From Litorimonas sp963972195 (lineage in GTDB: Bacteria > Pseudomonadota > Alphaproteobacteria > Caulobacterales > Maricaulaceae), in the NCBI GenBank assembly GCA_963972195.1, contig CAXATH010000010.1:1-64000 (forward strand): a stretch of DNA of 64,000 nt, given 5' to 3'. The notes under the pieces were generated by a model. That model saw nothing but the letters and a program-made list of their open reading frames with translations. It searched no databases and was not told the origin of the DNA. A program made the position numbers and the translations under genes. Of the stretch, positions 22,832 to 31,515 are shown piece after piece. Each line of letters opens with the position of its first letter. Positions within the stretch are counted from its first letter, which is position 1.

Positions 22832-24178
22832 TTATCTGGCTTCGGGAAGTATCAAGGACTTTCTTGGCCATTTTGCTTCCACCCTTGCGCCGCCAAGCGG
22901 AGCTCGGCTGAAGTGCACGTTTCCCCCGGTTCTCTCAATTAATGTGGTCGCGATGAAAACGCCGAGTCCCAGACCTCCGGCGCGATCGGGTTTGGCTTTT
23001 TGCCGGGTTCTCATGGTGACATAGGGTTGGCCAAGCCTACCCAGAATCGTCGGCTCGAAGCCCGGCCCGTCATCATCTATGGTGAGAGTAATATGATCCT
23101 CACTCCAATGACCGGTTAGATTGACTTGGTCGCGGGCGAAATCCACAGCGTTTTCGACAAAATTCTTCATGGCGTAAACCAGCTCCGCCTGACGGCGCAA
23201 GGCAGGTTCGGGGCCTTCGCCATTTGTCTCGATGGTGATGTCCGGGTCAATATCAATAAAAGGCTCAGCCGCTTCTTCGAACAAGTCTTCAATGGAAAGT
23301 TGGTCGTGGATCGCGTCGCCTTCATCGCCGCGCATGGAAAGCTGCTCTAGAATGGAGCGGCAACGCTGGGCTTGCGACAATAGGAGCGCAGCGTCTTCTG
23401 ACAAAGGTGTGCCTTTGGGAATTTCGCGGCTCATTTCTTTGGCGACGACTTGAATGGTGGCGAGGGGAGTGCCGAGTTCATGCGCGGCGGCGGCGGCGAG
23501 GCCTCCCAGAGCGGAGAGTTTATGTTCATGCGCCAAAAGGGTTTCGGTTGCGGCCAGGGCGGCTGCCATCTTGCGGCTCTCTTTGGTCGCGCGCCACGCA
23601 TAGAGGGAGGTGAAGATGGAGCCGACAATAATAGCCGTCCAGACGCCGAGACGAAAGAGCAAAGGTAAATCCAGAGGAGAGGCCGGATCCCAAGGCAAAG
23701 GACGGTAATGAAAGACCAGCCAGAGGGATAACACCGTCGCCAAACTGGCGAGCGTCAGCAAGACGGGTTTTGATAAAGTCGTCGCGCTTGTCACAACCGG
23801 CGCGAGAAAGAGAAGCGCAAAAGGATTGGTGATTCCTCCCGTCAGCCAAAGCAATACGGCCAATTGAATAATATCGAAGCCAAGCTGAAGAAGCGCTTCC
23901 AATTCGCCGACGCGCCGTTCCAGCGGAAATAAAGTGGTTATGGCGAGATTGACGACAACGCTAACCCCGACAACGAGGGAGCAGGCGAGGACCGGAAGCG
24001 GATAATTAAATATCTGGCTGACAATTAATAACGCCAGAGCCTGACCGCCAATAGCGCCCCAGCGCAAAAGAACCAGAGTATATCGCCGAAGCCGGCCCAT
24101 GGACCGCGCGGGCGGCTTGGGCGGGTCCGCCATTTCGCTCAGCCCGAGAGGCAGGCTAATATCCGGGGCCGGGTTCAC
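22832..24178 (-). CDS. regB: Redox sensor histidine kinase RegB/ActS/PrrB
   Basis: A 448-aa membrane kinase with six predicted helices. The ubiquinone-binding heptad GGITNPF is at 114-120. The H box has His233 in AAAAHELGTPLATI, and the redox-active Cys273 sits in QAQRCRSIL, both as in Rhodobacter RegB. The HATPase carries ENAVDFA, DDDGPGF and GGLGLGVFIA. It phosphorylates RegA when quinones are reduced. The gene is divergent from senC and upstream of regA on its own strand, close to the classical reg/prr cluster order. Confidence 0.95.
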   Translation of the reverse strand: MNPAPDISLPLGLSEMADPPKPPARSMGRLRRYTLVLLRWGAIGGQALALLIVSQIFNYPLPVLACSLVVGVSVVVNLAITTLFPLERRVGELEALLQLGFDIIQLAVLLWLTGGITNPFALLFLAPVVTSATTLSKPVLLTLASLATVLSLWLVFHYRPLPWDPASPLDLPLLFRLGVWTAIIVGSIFTSLYAWRATKESRKMAAALAATETLLAHEHKLSALGGLAAAAAHELGTPLATIQVVAKEMSREIPKGTPLSEDAALLLSQAQRCRSILEQLSMRGDEGDAIHDQLSIEDLFEEAAEPFIDIDPDITIETNGEGPEPALRRQAELVYAMKNFVENAVDFARDQVNLTGHWSEDHITLTIDDDGPGFEPTILGRLGQPYVTMRTRQKAKPDRAGGLGLGVFIATTLIERTGGNVHFSRAPLGGARVEAKWPRKSLILPEAR

Positions 24179-24321
24179 AGGAGCTTCTCAGACGATAAGG
24201 CCCCAATAGCGTCAATCTGACAAAGTCTAAGGGATAGTGCAAAAGTCATAATTGGGTTATACGCATCCGGGACGGGCTTGGATATGCCATAGCTCGAAAG
24301 TTTTTATATCAGAGAACACTT

Positions 24322-24933
24322 ATGCCTTTTGTAAAATTTCTAGTGATGTCGGTTGCAGCCACGACACTTGCGGCCTGCGGCCCAAGCGAAGGCACGTCAG
24401 GCCAAGCGGGTAAAACTGTTACATCAGGTCAGGCGGATATTGGCGGCGAGTTTTCGCTCGTTAATCAAAACGGCGAGCGCGTGAGCGAAGAGACGCTAAC
24501 CGGGAAACCACACCTCATCTATTTCGGGTTCACCTATTGCCCGGATGTTTGTCCGACGGCCTTACAGAAAATGGGTCAGGCTCAAAGCCTTCTGGGCGAT
24601 AAAGGCGATGATATTGGCTATGTTTTGATAAGCGTAGATCCTGAACGCGATACGGTTGAATCCTTATCCCAATATGTCGAGGCCAATGGCTTTCCGGAAG
24701 GGCTGCAAGGCTTTACCGGAACTCCGGAAGAAGTTTCGATCGTCAAAGCCGCTTACAAGGTTTATTCGTCCAAAGTCCCGACGCCTGAGAGCGCCGCAGA
24801 ATATACAGTCGATCATTCAGACATAATGTATCTGATGGGCGCGGACGGAAAATTTGTCGATTTTTTCTATGGGCGAACAACCCCGACGGAAATGGCGGCG
24901 CGGCTTACAAAACATCTCAAGACAGGCGAATAG
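24322..24933 (+). CDS. senC: SCO1/SenC/PrrC copper chaperone
   Basis: A 203-aa thioredoxin-fold lipoprotein (lipobox LAAC, Cys19). The copper ligands Cys73 and Cys77 are in FTYCPDVCPTA and the third ligand His165 in VDHSDIMY. SCO proteins load the CuA site of cytochrome oxidase and, next to regB, tune redox signalling. It is divergent from regB across 143 bases, as in Rhodobacter. Confidence 0.94.
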   Translation: MPFVKFLVMSVAATTLAACGPSEGTSGQAGKTVTSGQADIGGEFSLVNQNGERVSEETLTGKPHLIYFGFTYCPDVCPTALQKMGQAQSLLGDKGDDIGYVLISVDPERDTVESLSQYVEANGFPEGLQGFTGTPEEVSIVKAAYKVYSSKVPTPESAAEYTVDHSDIMYLMGADGKFVDFFYGRTTPTEMAARLTKHLKTGE

Positions 24934-24967
24934 GATATATCCAAGCCAGTCCTAAACAAGCCGCGGC

Positions 24968-25543
24968 TCATCGATTGGCGCCGGGCACCCATTTGACATC
25001 TGCCTGTCCCTGATCATTTGTCCAGCGCGCGGCGACGAAAAGATAATCCGAAAGGCGGTTCAGATACTTAATAGCATGCAGGTTAACGTCGTCCACTTCG
25101 GCTAACGCCACGCAGACACGTTCGGCCCGTCGGCAGACGGTACGGGCCTGATGCAAATAAGCCGCCGGAGGGGTTCCGCCCGGAAGCACAAAGCTTTTTA
25201 GCGGCTCGAGATCCTCATTTAGACTGTCGAGCTCTTTTTCAAGACGCGTTGTTTGGCTTTCCACTATTCGCAAAGCGTATTCGCTATCGGCTTCGCCTTT
25301 TTTCGGGAGCGGCGTTGCCAGATCCGCGCCGAGATCGAAAAGATCATTTTGAATGCGCGAGAGCATGTCATCAAGCGGGCGGTTTTCCAGATGAAGCCGA
25401 ACCAGACCGATGACGGCGTTGGTTTCGTCCACATCTCCATAAGCTCTGACGCGCAAAGCCGATTTGGACAGTCGGGACCCGTCAACGAGGCCGGTCGAAC
25501 CGTCATCACCGTTGCGGGTATATATTTTGTTGAGTTTGACCAA
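24968..25543 (-). CDS. pduO: Cob(I)yrinic acid a,c-diamide adenosyltransferase, PduO type
   Basis: A 191-aa ATP:cobalamin adenosyltransferase that makes the adenosyl form of vitamin B12. The N-terminal ATP site KIYTRNGDDGSTGLVDG and ALRVRAYGDVDETNAVIG are diagnostic, and VCRRAERVCVAL with RLSDYLFVAARW gives the helical bundle active site. The gene follows a small membrane protein gene by 4 bases on the same strand, a pairing frequent in alphaproteobacteria. Confidence 0.93.
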   Translation of the reverse strand: MVKLNKIYTRNGDDGSTGLVDGSRLSKSALRVRAYGDVDETNAVIGLVRLHLENRPLDDMLSRIQNDLFDLGADLATPLPKKGEADSEYALRIVESQTTRLEKELDSLNEDLEPLKSFVLPGGTPPAAYLHQARTVCRRAERVCVALAEVDDVNLHAIKYLNRLSDYLFVAARWTNDQGQADVKWVPGANR

Positions 25544-25547
25544 GAGC

Positions 25548-25748
25548 CTAGCCTTTGGTTTTGACGTAAACAGTTAGTATAAGCAGTCCGATGGCGACGG
25601 CTTGGGCCACAACTCGGCGTCGCATCCAGATATTAGACTTTTCTCGGTCGCCCGTTTTCTTGCCGCCCATAGATTTTGCGCCCATGACCAAGGTGAACAA
25701 AACATAGAGAAATGAGGCAATTGTCAGCGCGTATAAAATATAGAGCAT
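25548..25748 (-). CDS. Twin transmembrane helix small protein
   Basis: A 66-aa protein with two hydrophobic helices (about 3-23 and 46-63) joined by a basic loop (GGKKTGDREKSNIWMRRR). The length, the RRRVVAQ segment and position before the cobalamin adenosyltransferase gene match the alphaproteobacterial twin-transmembrane family (HIG1-like). Function is unknown. Confidence 0.8.
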   Translation of the reverse strand: MLYILYALTIASFLYVLFTLVMGAKSMGGKKTGDREKSNIWMRRRVVAQAVAIGLLILTVYVKTKG

Positions 25749-25922
25749 TTGGCTTTCCTTCTAATTTTGCTAACCCTTATAGGGAGTTATCCATCAAAGG
25801 GGCAGAGATAAAATTGCGACGAATTCGCTTGTCCACAATTTCATCTGTATCCCCCCATAGCAGGCAGCGCGTTGACGCGATACCAGACCCTTCAACAGGT
25901 TTTTAGGATTTAAGAGGCCATT

Positions 25923-26189
25923 ATGATTTCCGATGCAGACCGCGCTGACCAAATGGGTCAGGCCACCCGTGAAAAATTGAAACAGTTTATCGCTCGTATC
26001 GAGCGCTTGGAAGCCGAGAAAGCCGAACTGGCGACAGATATCCGCGAAGTCTATTCCGAGGTGAAAAGCTTTGGGTTTGATACCAAGGTGATGCGCAAGG
26101 TTATCTCACTACGCAAGCAGGACGCATCCGAACGGGCGGAGCAAGAAGCCCTGCTCGACATGTATATGGAAGTTGTTGCCGACCAATAG
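25923..26189 (+). CDS. gapR: DUF2312 nucleoid-associated protein GapR
   Basis: An 88-aa DUF2312 protein. In Caulobacter, GapR binds overtwisted AT-rich DNA ahead of replication and transcription and stimulates topoisomerases. The diagnostic core RIERLEAEKAELATDIREVY, then KSFGFDTKVMRKVISLRKQD and ERAEQEALLDMY, is intact and forms the DNA-clamping coiled coil. Size equals the family norm. Confidence 0.93.
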   Translation: MISDADRADQMGQATREKLKQFIARIERLEAEKAELATDIREVYSEVKSFGFDTKVMRKVISLRKQDASERAEQEALLDMYMEVVADQ

Positions 26190-26242
26190 GGTAATACAGA
26201 TTAAGTGTTCCGCTTCTGTTCTTTTTCTGCTACACGGCCTTC

Positions 26243-26869
26243 ATGTCCGATTATGACAAGCAGCAATGGCAAGCGGAGCAGGCGGCGCGAGAAGAAGCCC
26301 AAACAGCTTTCCGTGATAAAATGGCCAAATCGCGTGAGCGGTCCGCTCGCAATGCGCGGCGCAAGATTGCCAGGCTTCATGCCAAATTGACGGAACTTGG
26401 TCATATTAGCGAGTTTGAAGACGAATTTGGCGAGAGCGTGCTGGAACGTCTCGAAAAATATGGTTCGGCTTTTCATGATCCGGAAAAGGGGCGCGCAGGA
26501 GATGCACTGTCTTCGGCACAAAGGCAGGTCGTCTCGCGCATGAACAAAAAGGTCAAAGAGCTTAAAGCTAAAAGGAGTTCAGAAGCCTCCGAACACGACC
26601 CGGATGCGGATTATAGCCGTTCCGCTGGAGCCTGGGCCTCAAAGCAGAAAAAAGGCCTAAGCTCCAAAAAGGGATTCGGACATAAAAATTTTACGCCGCG
26701 GGTCAGGCAGGTCGAAGAGGATATGCCCGAAGAATCGGCGCTAAAAAAACCGGATGTCGATTTCAGCGATCCTAAAATTGAACCCTTCTTGCCGGAATAT
26801 GTGCCGGAGCCGCCAAAGGTATCAGCGCCTAAAAAGCCCTTTCTTCGATTGGTTCGCTCAGAAAATTAA
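26243..26869 (+). CDS. Charged coiled-coil hypothetical protein
   Basis: A 208-aa protein that I do not recognise. Residues 1-60 are a basic, Gln/Glu/Arg-rich helix (QAEQAAREEAQTAF, RNARRKIARLHAKL). The middle is charged and probably helical; the C-terminal third is Pro-rich (FLPEYVPEPPKV) and ends FLRLVRSEN. There is no signal peptide or membrane helix. It follows gapR by 53 bases on the same strand and may be co-transcribed. Confidence 0.7.
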   Translation: MSDYDKQQWQAEQAAREEAQTAFRDKMAKSRERSARNARRKIARLHAKLTELGHISEFEDEFGESVLERLEKYGSAFHDPEKGRAGDALSSAQRQVVSRMNKKVKELKAKRSSEASEHDPDADYSRSAGAWASKQKKGLSSKKGFGHKNFTPRVRQVEEDMPEESALKKPDVDFSDPKIEPFLPEYVPEPPKVSAPKKPFLRLVRSEN

Positions 26870-26916
26870 TTTGGGCGTTAATTGGTCTTGGTTAAATACC
26901 AGGCTTAGGCGTAGAT

Positions 26917-26951
26917 AAAAAAAGACCCGCTCCGCTTTCGCGAAACGGGCC
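26917..26951 (-). terminator. Intrinsic terminator of the acidic EF-hand gene
   Basis: On the minus strand, CGGG...CCCG (26946-26949 with 26926-26929) encloses an imperfect GC-rich hairpin and is followed by seven T residues (26923-26917). It lies 23 bases after the stop of the acidic EF-hand protein gene. Confidence 0.8.
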
Positions 26952-26973
26952 ATTTAATCCCAAGAGAAATATC

Positions 26974-28023
26974 TTAGTTAGGGTCTGATTCAGTTTCCAG
27001 ATCAGTTTCAACATCAGATTTAATGTCGAGGTCTACATCGGAATCTTCCTCAAGAGTCATATTTTCCTGTAGCTCAACATCACTTTCCATTTCTGATTCT
27101 ACTACAGGGTCAGTCTCCTCTAAAGACGGCATTTCCGGCGCTTCCGGTACGGAAAATTCAGTCTCGTAAGAGGAGTCATTTTCACCTGATACAGCATTTT
27201 CAGTCGGATCTATGTTGAGTTCAGAATCTTCGACTTGCGGAGAATCAATCGTCGTCTCCGTGTCTGACATGACCTCGTTCTCAAGAACCGGATTTTCCAG
27301 TGTCGGAGTTTCAAGTACCGGATCCGTTTGTAAGATCGCATCGCCTTCTACGTCAGTTTCGACCTGGGAGTTGGGTTCGACTGTCGTATCTAATGCTGAG
27401 GGAACATCAGGCTCCAGAGCGATTTCATTTTCCTCCAAACCCATTTCAGTCTCGACATTCGTTTCGGACTGAACGTCTGTATCTGTCATAATCTCATTTT
27501 CGAGAGTGGCGTCAGTGTCCAAATCAATTTCCGTGTCCAACGCCGTGTTATTATCAAGATCAGTTTCAACATCTGTCTCAGTGCTGACCTCGGAATCTGT
27601 TTCAACGTCTGATGTTTCCCCCATCATGCCATCTTCTGTGACTTGCGGGGCGGCATCTTCTGCAGCTGCGTCAAGCTCTCGAGATTCCACCGCGCCCATT
27701 ACATCTGTCTGTTCGGATGGCTTAACAGTAAAGGTGTCGGCATCTTTGGCCTTGATTTCACCCATTGTGGAAATAGCAGACTCATACTGATCGGCAGAAA
27801 AACTATCTTCGCCAGATGAAATAAGGTTGAACTCTCTCTGAGCAGAGGTCAATGTTTTACCATTGGCTTCAGCTTGCGCTGCAAATTCAGTGAATGACAC
27901 TTGGCCATTGGCATCTGTATCTAAGTCTGAAAATGTGGGAGGTGTGTCCCCGGCAAAAGCGTTGCCAGCGCCCAAAATTGCGGCGAGCGCCATAGCAATG
28001 GAAGTTGTTTTTAGATAAGTCAT
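26974..28023 (-). CDS. Secreted EF-hand protein with a long acidic repetitive tail
   Basis: A 349-aa exported protein. Residues 1-24 are a signal peptide (AFAG end). A canonical EF-hand loop D35-x-D37-x-N39-G-x-V-x-F-x-E46 follows. A second helix pair with AQREFNLI and a degenerate loop (SSGEDSFSADQY) probably completes an EF-hand pair. From about 95 onward the protein is an Asp/Glu/Thr/Ser/Val-rich tail with ET(D/E)V units and two longer repeats LENE(I/V)M(T/S)DT(D/E). It should bind Ca2+ at the EF-hand and possibly many cations on the tail. It is the last of three tandem EF-hand genes. A 7-bp inverted repeat GTTTTGT/ACAAAAC (28098-28117) lies upstream. Role unknown. Confidence 0.8.
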   Translation of the reverse strand: MTYLKTTSIAMALAAILGAGNAFAGDTPPTFSDLDTDANGQVSFTEFAAQAEANGKTLTSAQREFNLISSGEDSFSADQYESAISTMGEIKAKDADTFTVKPSEQTDVMGAVESRELDAAAEDAAPQVTEDGMMGETSDVETDSEVSTETDVETDLDNNTALDTEIDLDTDATLENEIMTDTDVQSETNVETEMGLEENEIALEPDVPSALDTTVEPNSQVETDVEGDAILQTDPVLETPTLENPVLENEVMSDTETTIDSPQVEDSELNIDPTENAVSGENDSSYETEFSVPEAPEMPSLEETDPVVESEMESDVELQENMTLEEDSDVDLDIKSDVETDLETESDPN

Positions 28024-28178
28024 ATTGAAATTCCTTTCTTATCAGCCAATCACCCCCAGTTGAGTGAATGTTCTGTAAATACAATGTCTAAAGACGAGTT
28101 TTGTTGCGTTACAAAACCATGGGATTTGAGGCGAAAACAAGGCGGGAGTCGTGGCAGAGGGCACCCAATTGTCATCAT

Positions 28179-28205
28179 AAAAAAAGCCCGCCAGAAGCGG
28201 ACTTC
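28179..28205 (-). terminator. Intrinsic terminator of the 291-aa EF-hand gene
   Basis: On the minus strand AGTCCGC pairs with GCGGGCT (one G-T pair) around a short TTCTG loop, followed by seven T residues. It stands 27 bases after the stop at 28231 and separates the two EF-hand genes into distinct transcripts. Confidence 0.82.
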
Positions 28206-28230
28206 AATAGTAATCCATTTTAACCAGCGC

Positions 28231-29106
28231 CTATTTCTCGCCCCACACTTTCATTTGCGGGTTAGACGTTTTGTCCATATCTGTTTCGGTGCCTGAATTC
28301 GTCATGTTCGACATCTCGTCAGGATCGTTCATCTGATTAAAACCTGCTGGATTGTTACCCAATGGATAATCCTGCCGGGTTTCAGCGTCATTCATCCTCT
28401 CGGACTCCATGGAACTGTCGGAGGTGACGGCCGCTTCCATGCCTGCGGTCGAACGGTATTTGGGCGTATTCAACACATCATTCGACACAGCCGCTTGATA
28501 TTGGCTTTGGTTAAACGTTCTTTGTCCATTGCTCAATTTAGTGAATTCCTGAGCGGCCTTTGTGGCGCTGGAGAGACCATGCGACTTTCGCATTTTCCAG
28601 TATTCATCAAAGCTGACGTTCCCGTCCGAATTTCCATCTAATGCGGCAAAATCACCGTATTCAACGTTCAGTCTCGTTGAATTGTCTGGAGAGGTTGTGA
28701 GCGTACGGTTCAAGACCGCCTCGGGTTGGTTTTCATAAGTCTGCACGGAATCGGCGCGCATCGAGTCCGGGGCCGTCATTTTATCGTCGGAACCCTTCAT
28801 GGCGGACTTCATCTTATTCTTTTCTAGTCCGGCCATATCAAAATCGGCGAAACCGTCCATATCAATAGTTGTGTCCTGACCAGCCAGTCGGCTGAACTCT
28901 TCGGCCGCGACAGACGTGCTCACGCCGTGGTTTTCGCTAAAGTTTGCGAATTCGGTAAATGTCAATTGGCTATCACTATTGGCGTCTATCTTCATAAACA
29001 CCTCTTTTTTTGACAGATCGGATTTTGCTTTATCACCCGCATAGGCAGGCGCAGCTGTCAAAAGAGTTGCGATGGCAGTTAAGGCGACGGTGTTACGATA
29101 GGTCAT
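28231..29106 (-). CDS. Secreted protein with two EF-hands
   Basis: A 291-aa exported protein (signal peptide 1-23, PAYAG end). EF-hand loops: D41-x-N43-x-D45-S-x-L-x-F-x-E52 and D157-x-N159-x-D161-G-x-V-x-F-x-E168. Each is followed by about 20 residues and a helix of the form A-A-x-EF-x-(R/K)L, as in the two neighbouring proteins, so the EF-hand plus helix module is duplicated here. The C-terminal third is Met/Asn/Asp-rich and looks disordered. A good AGGAGA site precedes the ATG. Probably a periplasmic or extracellular calcium binder. Confidence 0.82.
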   Translation of the reverse strand: MTYRNTVALTAIATLLTAAPAYAGDKAKSDLSKKEVFMKIDANSDSQLTFTEFANFSENHGVSTSVAAEEFSRLAGQDTTIDMDGFADFDMAGLEKNKMKSAMKGSDDKMTAPDSMRADSVQTYENQPEAVLNRTLTTSPDNSTRLNVEYGDFAALDGNSDGNVSFDEYWKMRKSHGLSSATKAAQEFTKLSNGQRTFNQSQYQAAVSNDVLNTPKYRSTAGMEAAVTSDSSMESERMNDAETRQDYPLGNNPAGFNQMNDPDEMSNMTNSGTETDMDKTSNPQMKVWGEK

Positions 29107-29265
29107 TGAAATCTCCTTATATAAATTGACGGTCGCAGAGAAACAGTTTGAAGGGGGGAGTGTTTAGTCCGCGACCATCAATCAAATAACGGCCTAACGC
29201 GTCTTCCGTTTCATTAAATGTCGGAAAGAAAGTTATGTCGGGGGAATTTTAGCTTTCAAACTCAC

Positions 29266-29664
29266 TTATTCGGCTGGAATGGTCTCATAGCCATAAATGG
29301 GCTCTACTTCCACATCTCGTACGTCTGAAAGCGGCTGCGGGCCGAGAGGAATAACGGAATCCGGGGGCGTGCCAGGCTTTAACGCGTAGGCTTTTCCTTC
29401 CATCAAAAGCGCAAGTTTTAGCTCATCCTCTGTCAAAACGGCGTCGCCTTGAGCGGCCCGAACAAAATCTTGGGCGGCTTCGGTCGGTGAGACCCCGGCG
29501 CTGTCGGCATAGAGCTTATACTCGGCGAAGCTCACCTGATGATCACCGTTTTTATCAAGTTTGGCGAATTCGGTGGGCAATGCTCCGGCAAGGGCCGAAT
29601 CCGTGGAACCCAGGACAAGACCCAAAGTAAAAAGAGCGATAATCGAGCAGGCAGAAAAACGCAT
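29266..29664 (-). CDS. Secreted single EF-hand protein
   Basis: A 132-aa exported protein: signal peptide 1-27 (ALAG end), EF-hand loop D37-x-N39-x-D41-H-x-V-x-F-x-E48, then the same A-A-x-(D/E)F helix as its two neighbours (PTEAAQDFVRAAQ). The end is Pro-rich (LKPGTPPDSVIPLGPQPL). It is the first of three tandem EF-hand genes and lies 118 bases after the sigma-54 activator gene, same strand. Confidence 0.82.
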   Translation of the reverse strand: MRFSACSIIALFTLGLVLGSTDSALAGALPTEFAKLDKNGDHQVSFAEYKLYADSAGVSPTEAAQDFVRAAQGDAVLTEDELKLALLMEGKAYALKPGTPPDSVIPLGPQPLSDVRDVEVEPIYGYETIPAE

Positions 29665-29782
29665 AATTCAGTCCTTCTTGAGGTTAAGGCTTACACAGTG
29701 ACATTTCACACTTTGTAAAACCATATACAATTTGGACAGAATATAGCCGGAAAATAGGGCCGGAATGCGGCAGACTATAATG

Positions 29783-31249
29783 CTAGGCCGAGCGAACGTC
29801 GTCGACATCAAGAGAATGCTCGCGGACTTTCCGGTAAAGCGTCGAGCGCCCGATACCGAGACGTCTTGCAATTTCGCTCATATGCCCGGAATAATTCTGG
29901 ATTGCGAATTGAATAAGGTCTCTTTCGACTTCTTCCAGACTTCTTAAGTGACCTTCCCGATCAAAAACAGAGACCGCTTTCATATCGTCGGCCTGATTTG
30001 TCGATTTTTCATCCAGTTTTTGTGTCCAGCTTTCCAAGCCAGACGGCGATCCTTTGGAAAAAGAGGGCGCCTCACCTGTGATTTGAGGGAAGTCTTGAGG
30101 GCGTAATGTCTCGCCATCTGACAATATCATCGCCCGAAAGATCATATTCTCCAATTGCCGGACATTTCCCTTCCACTCATAATTCTGCAAAAGTTCTATT
30201 GTCTCGTGCAAGGCGCCGGAAATGTTCAAGCGCTCTTGGGCGTTGAATCGTCTGATGAAATGCTCCGTCAGGGCCGGGATGTCCTCGCGGCGTTCACGTA
30301 GGGGCGGGACGGCAATCGGAAAAACGTTGAGTCGATAATAGAGGTCTTCGCGGAATGAGCCGTCCGCGACGCACTCTTGGAGGTCGCGGTTTGTCGCGCT
30401 AATAATACGAACATCCACAGGCGTCGGGCGTTTGGCTCCAACTGGATCAACTTCGCCCTCCTGAAGAACGCGGAGCAATTTTACCTGCATATCCAACGGC
30501 AATTCGCCGATCTCGTCCAAAAATAAAGTTCCCGTATGGGCTTCTTGGAATTTGCCTAGATGCTTATTATTCGCGCCCGTAAAAGAGCCCTTTTCATGGC
30601 CGAAAAGAATGCTTTCTACCAGATTTTCGGGAATAGCCCCGCAGTTTACAGTAATGAATGGACGACCGGCCCGGTCCGACGCGCCTTGAATAGCGCGGGC
30701 AATGACTTCTTTCCCGACGCCGGATTCGCCCGTAATCAAGATAGGTATATTGGCTTTCGCGCCGCGTTCGCCCATCGCAACAACGGTTCTCATTGTTCCC
30801 GCGTTACCGATTAGGTCGTTAAACTGAAGGCTGCCCTCAGAGGTCTTCTTTAATCGCGTGACTTCTGTCACCAGCGTATTCATTTCAAGCGCGTTGCGAA
30901 TGGAAACGATAATCCGCTCAGGGGAAGCGGGCTTCACGATAAAGTCTCGCGCGCCGGCTTTCATGGCCTTGACGACTGTTTCGATTGAGCCTTTCCCTGT
31001 CAGAACTATAACGGGCAGGTCCGGGCGTTTGAGCGCCAACTCGTCTAAAGTTTCCATGCCGTCGCGGCCGGGCATGACCAAGTCGAGCAACATGACGCTG
31101 ACCTTGTCTGAATTAGCCCCAAGCGCAATTTCCAAAGCCCCGTCCCCATTATCCGCTTGCAGGGTGGAGAAACCGCTTTTCTCGACAACGGCTTGAAGGA
31201 GCCGCCTCTGAGTCGGGTCATCATCCACAATCAGGACAGTTTTTGCCAT
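29783..31249 (-). CDS. NtrC-family sigma-54 response regulator, TacA-like
   Basis: A 488-aa activator of sigma-54 promoters. The receiver domain has Asp56 (LLDLVMPGRDG). The AAA+ domain carries GESGVGKE (174-181), the sigma-54 contact loop GSFTGA (221-226; usually GAFTGA), LFLDEIGELP and an arginine finger region. A Fis-type HTH ends the protein (MSEIARRLGIGRSTLYRKV). The N-terminus MAKTVLIVDDDPTQRRLLQ and the overall length resemble Caulobacter TacA, the stalk/adhesion activator, but orthology is inferred. No partner kinase is adjacent. The three EF-hand genes lie downstream on the same strand. Confidence 0.9.
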   Translation of the reverse strand: MAKTVLIVDDDPTQRRLLQAVVEKSGFSTLQADNGDGALEIALGANSDKVSVMLLDLVMPGRDGMETLDELALKRPDLPVIVLTGKGSIETVVKAMKAGARDFIVKPASPERIIVSIRNALEMNTLVTEVTRLKKTSEGSLQFNDLIGNAGTMRTVVAMGERGAKANIPILITGESGVGKEVIARAIQGASDRAGRPFITVNCGAIPENLVESILFGHEKGSFTGANNKHLGKFQEAHTGTLFLDEIGELPLDMQVKLLRVLQEGEVDPVGAKRPTPVDVRIISATNRDLQECVADGSFREDLYYRLNVFPIAVPPLRERREDIPALTEHFIRRFNAQERLNISGALHETIELLQNYEWKGNVRQLENMIFRAMILSDGETLRPQDFPQITGEAPSFSKGSPSGLESWTQKLDEKSTNQADDMKAVSVFDREGHLRSLEEVERDLIQFAIQNYSGHMSEIARRLGIGRSTLYRKVREHSLDVDDVRSA

Positions 31250-31515
31250 GAAATCTACCTTTTAATCTTTGAATCGGGGCGGAGTCGCCTCAAGCTCTTC
31301 TCGTAAGAATATGGGACAAACAGGTGAATTTTTGGCCAAAGATCAGGGTTAGCAGGAAGTTAAATCCATTTTAGAGGAAAAATATGCCCCTACAGGGTGT
31401 CGGCGCTATTGTCCGTTGGACAAGCGCATGATAGCAGAAGCGAAATTTTGTCTCCGGTATCCTCGGGTGGATATTGGGGCGGACAACCCTTTGAAAAAGA
31501 CATCAGGAAAGAAAA

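Noticed and set aside
24179..24321. RegA binding site between regB and senC
   Set aside because: No GCGGC-N-GTCGC-like sequence could be found in the gap; autoregulation cannot be claimed from sequence.
25740..25770. Cobalamin riboswitch for the adenosyltransferase gene
   Set aside because: The leader of the small membrane protein and adenosyltransferase pair is too short and lacks the B12-box.
27212..27790. Open frames opposite the acidic EF-hand tail
   Set aside because: Ser/Val-rich translations arise from the complement of Asp/Glu/Thr codons; no start signals.
31380..31430. Small palindrome TTGTCC-gtt-GGACAA as a phage or LexA operator
   Set aside because: Six-base arms with no link to a known consensus and no second copy nearby.
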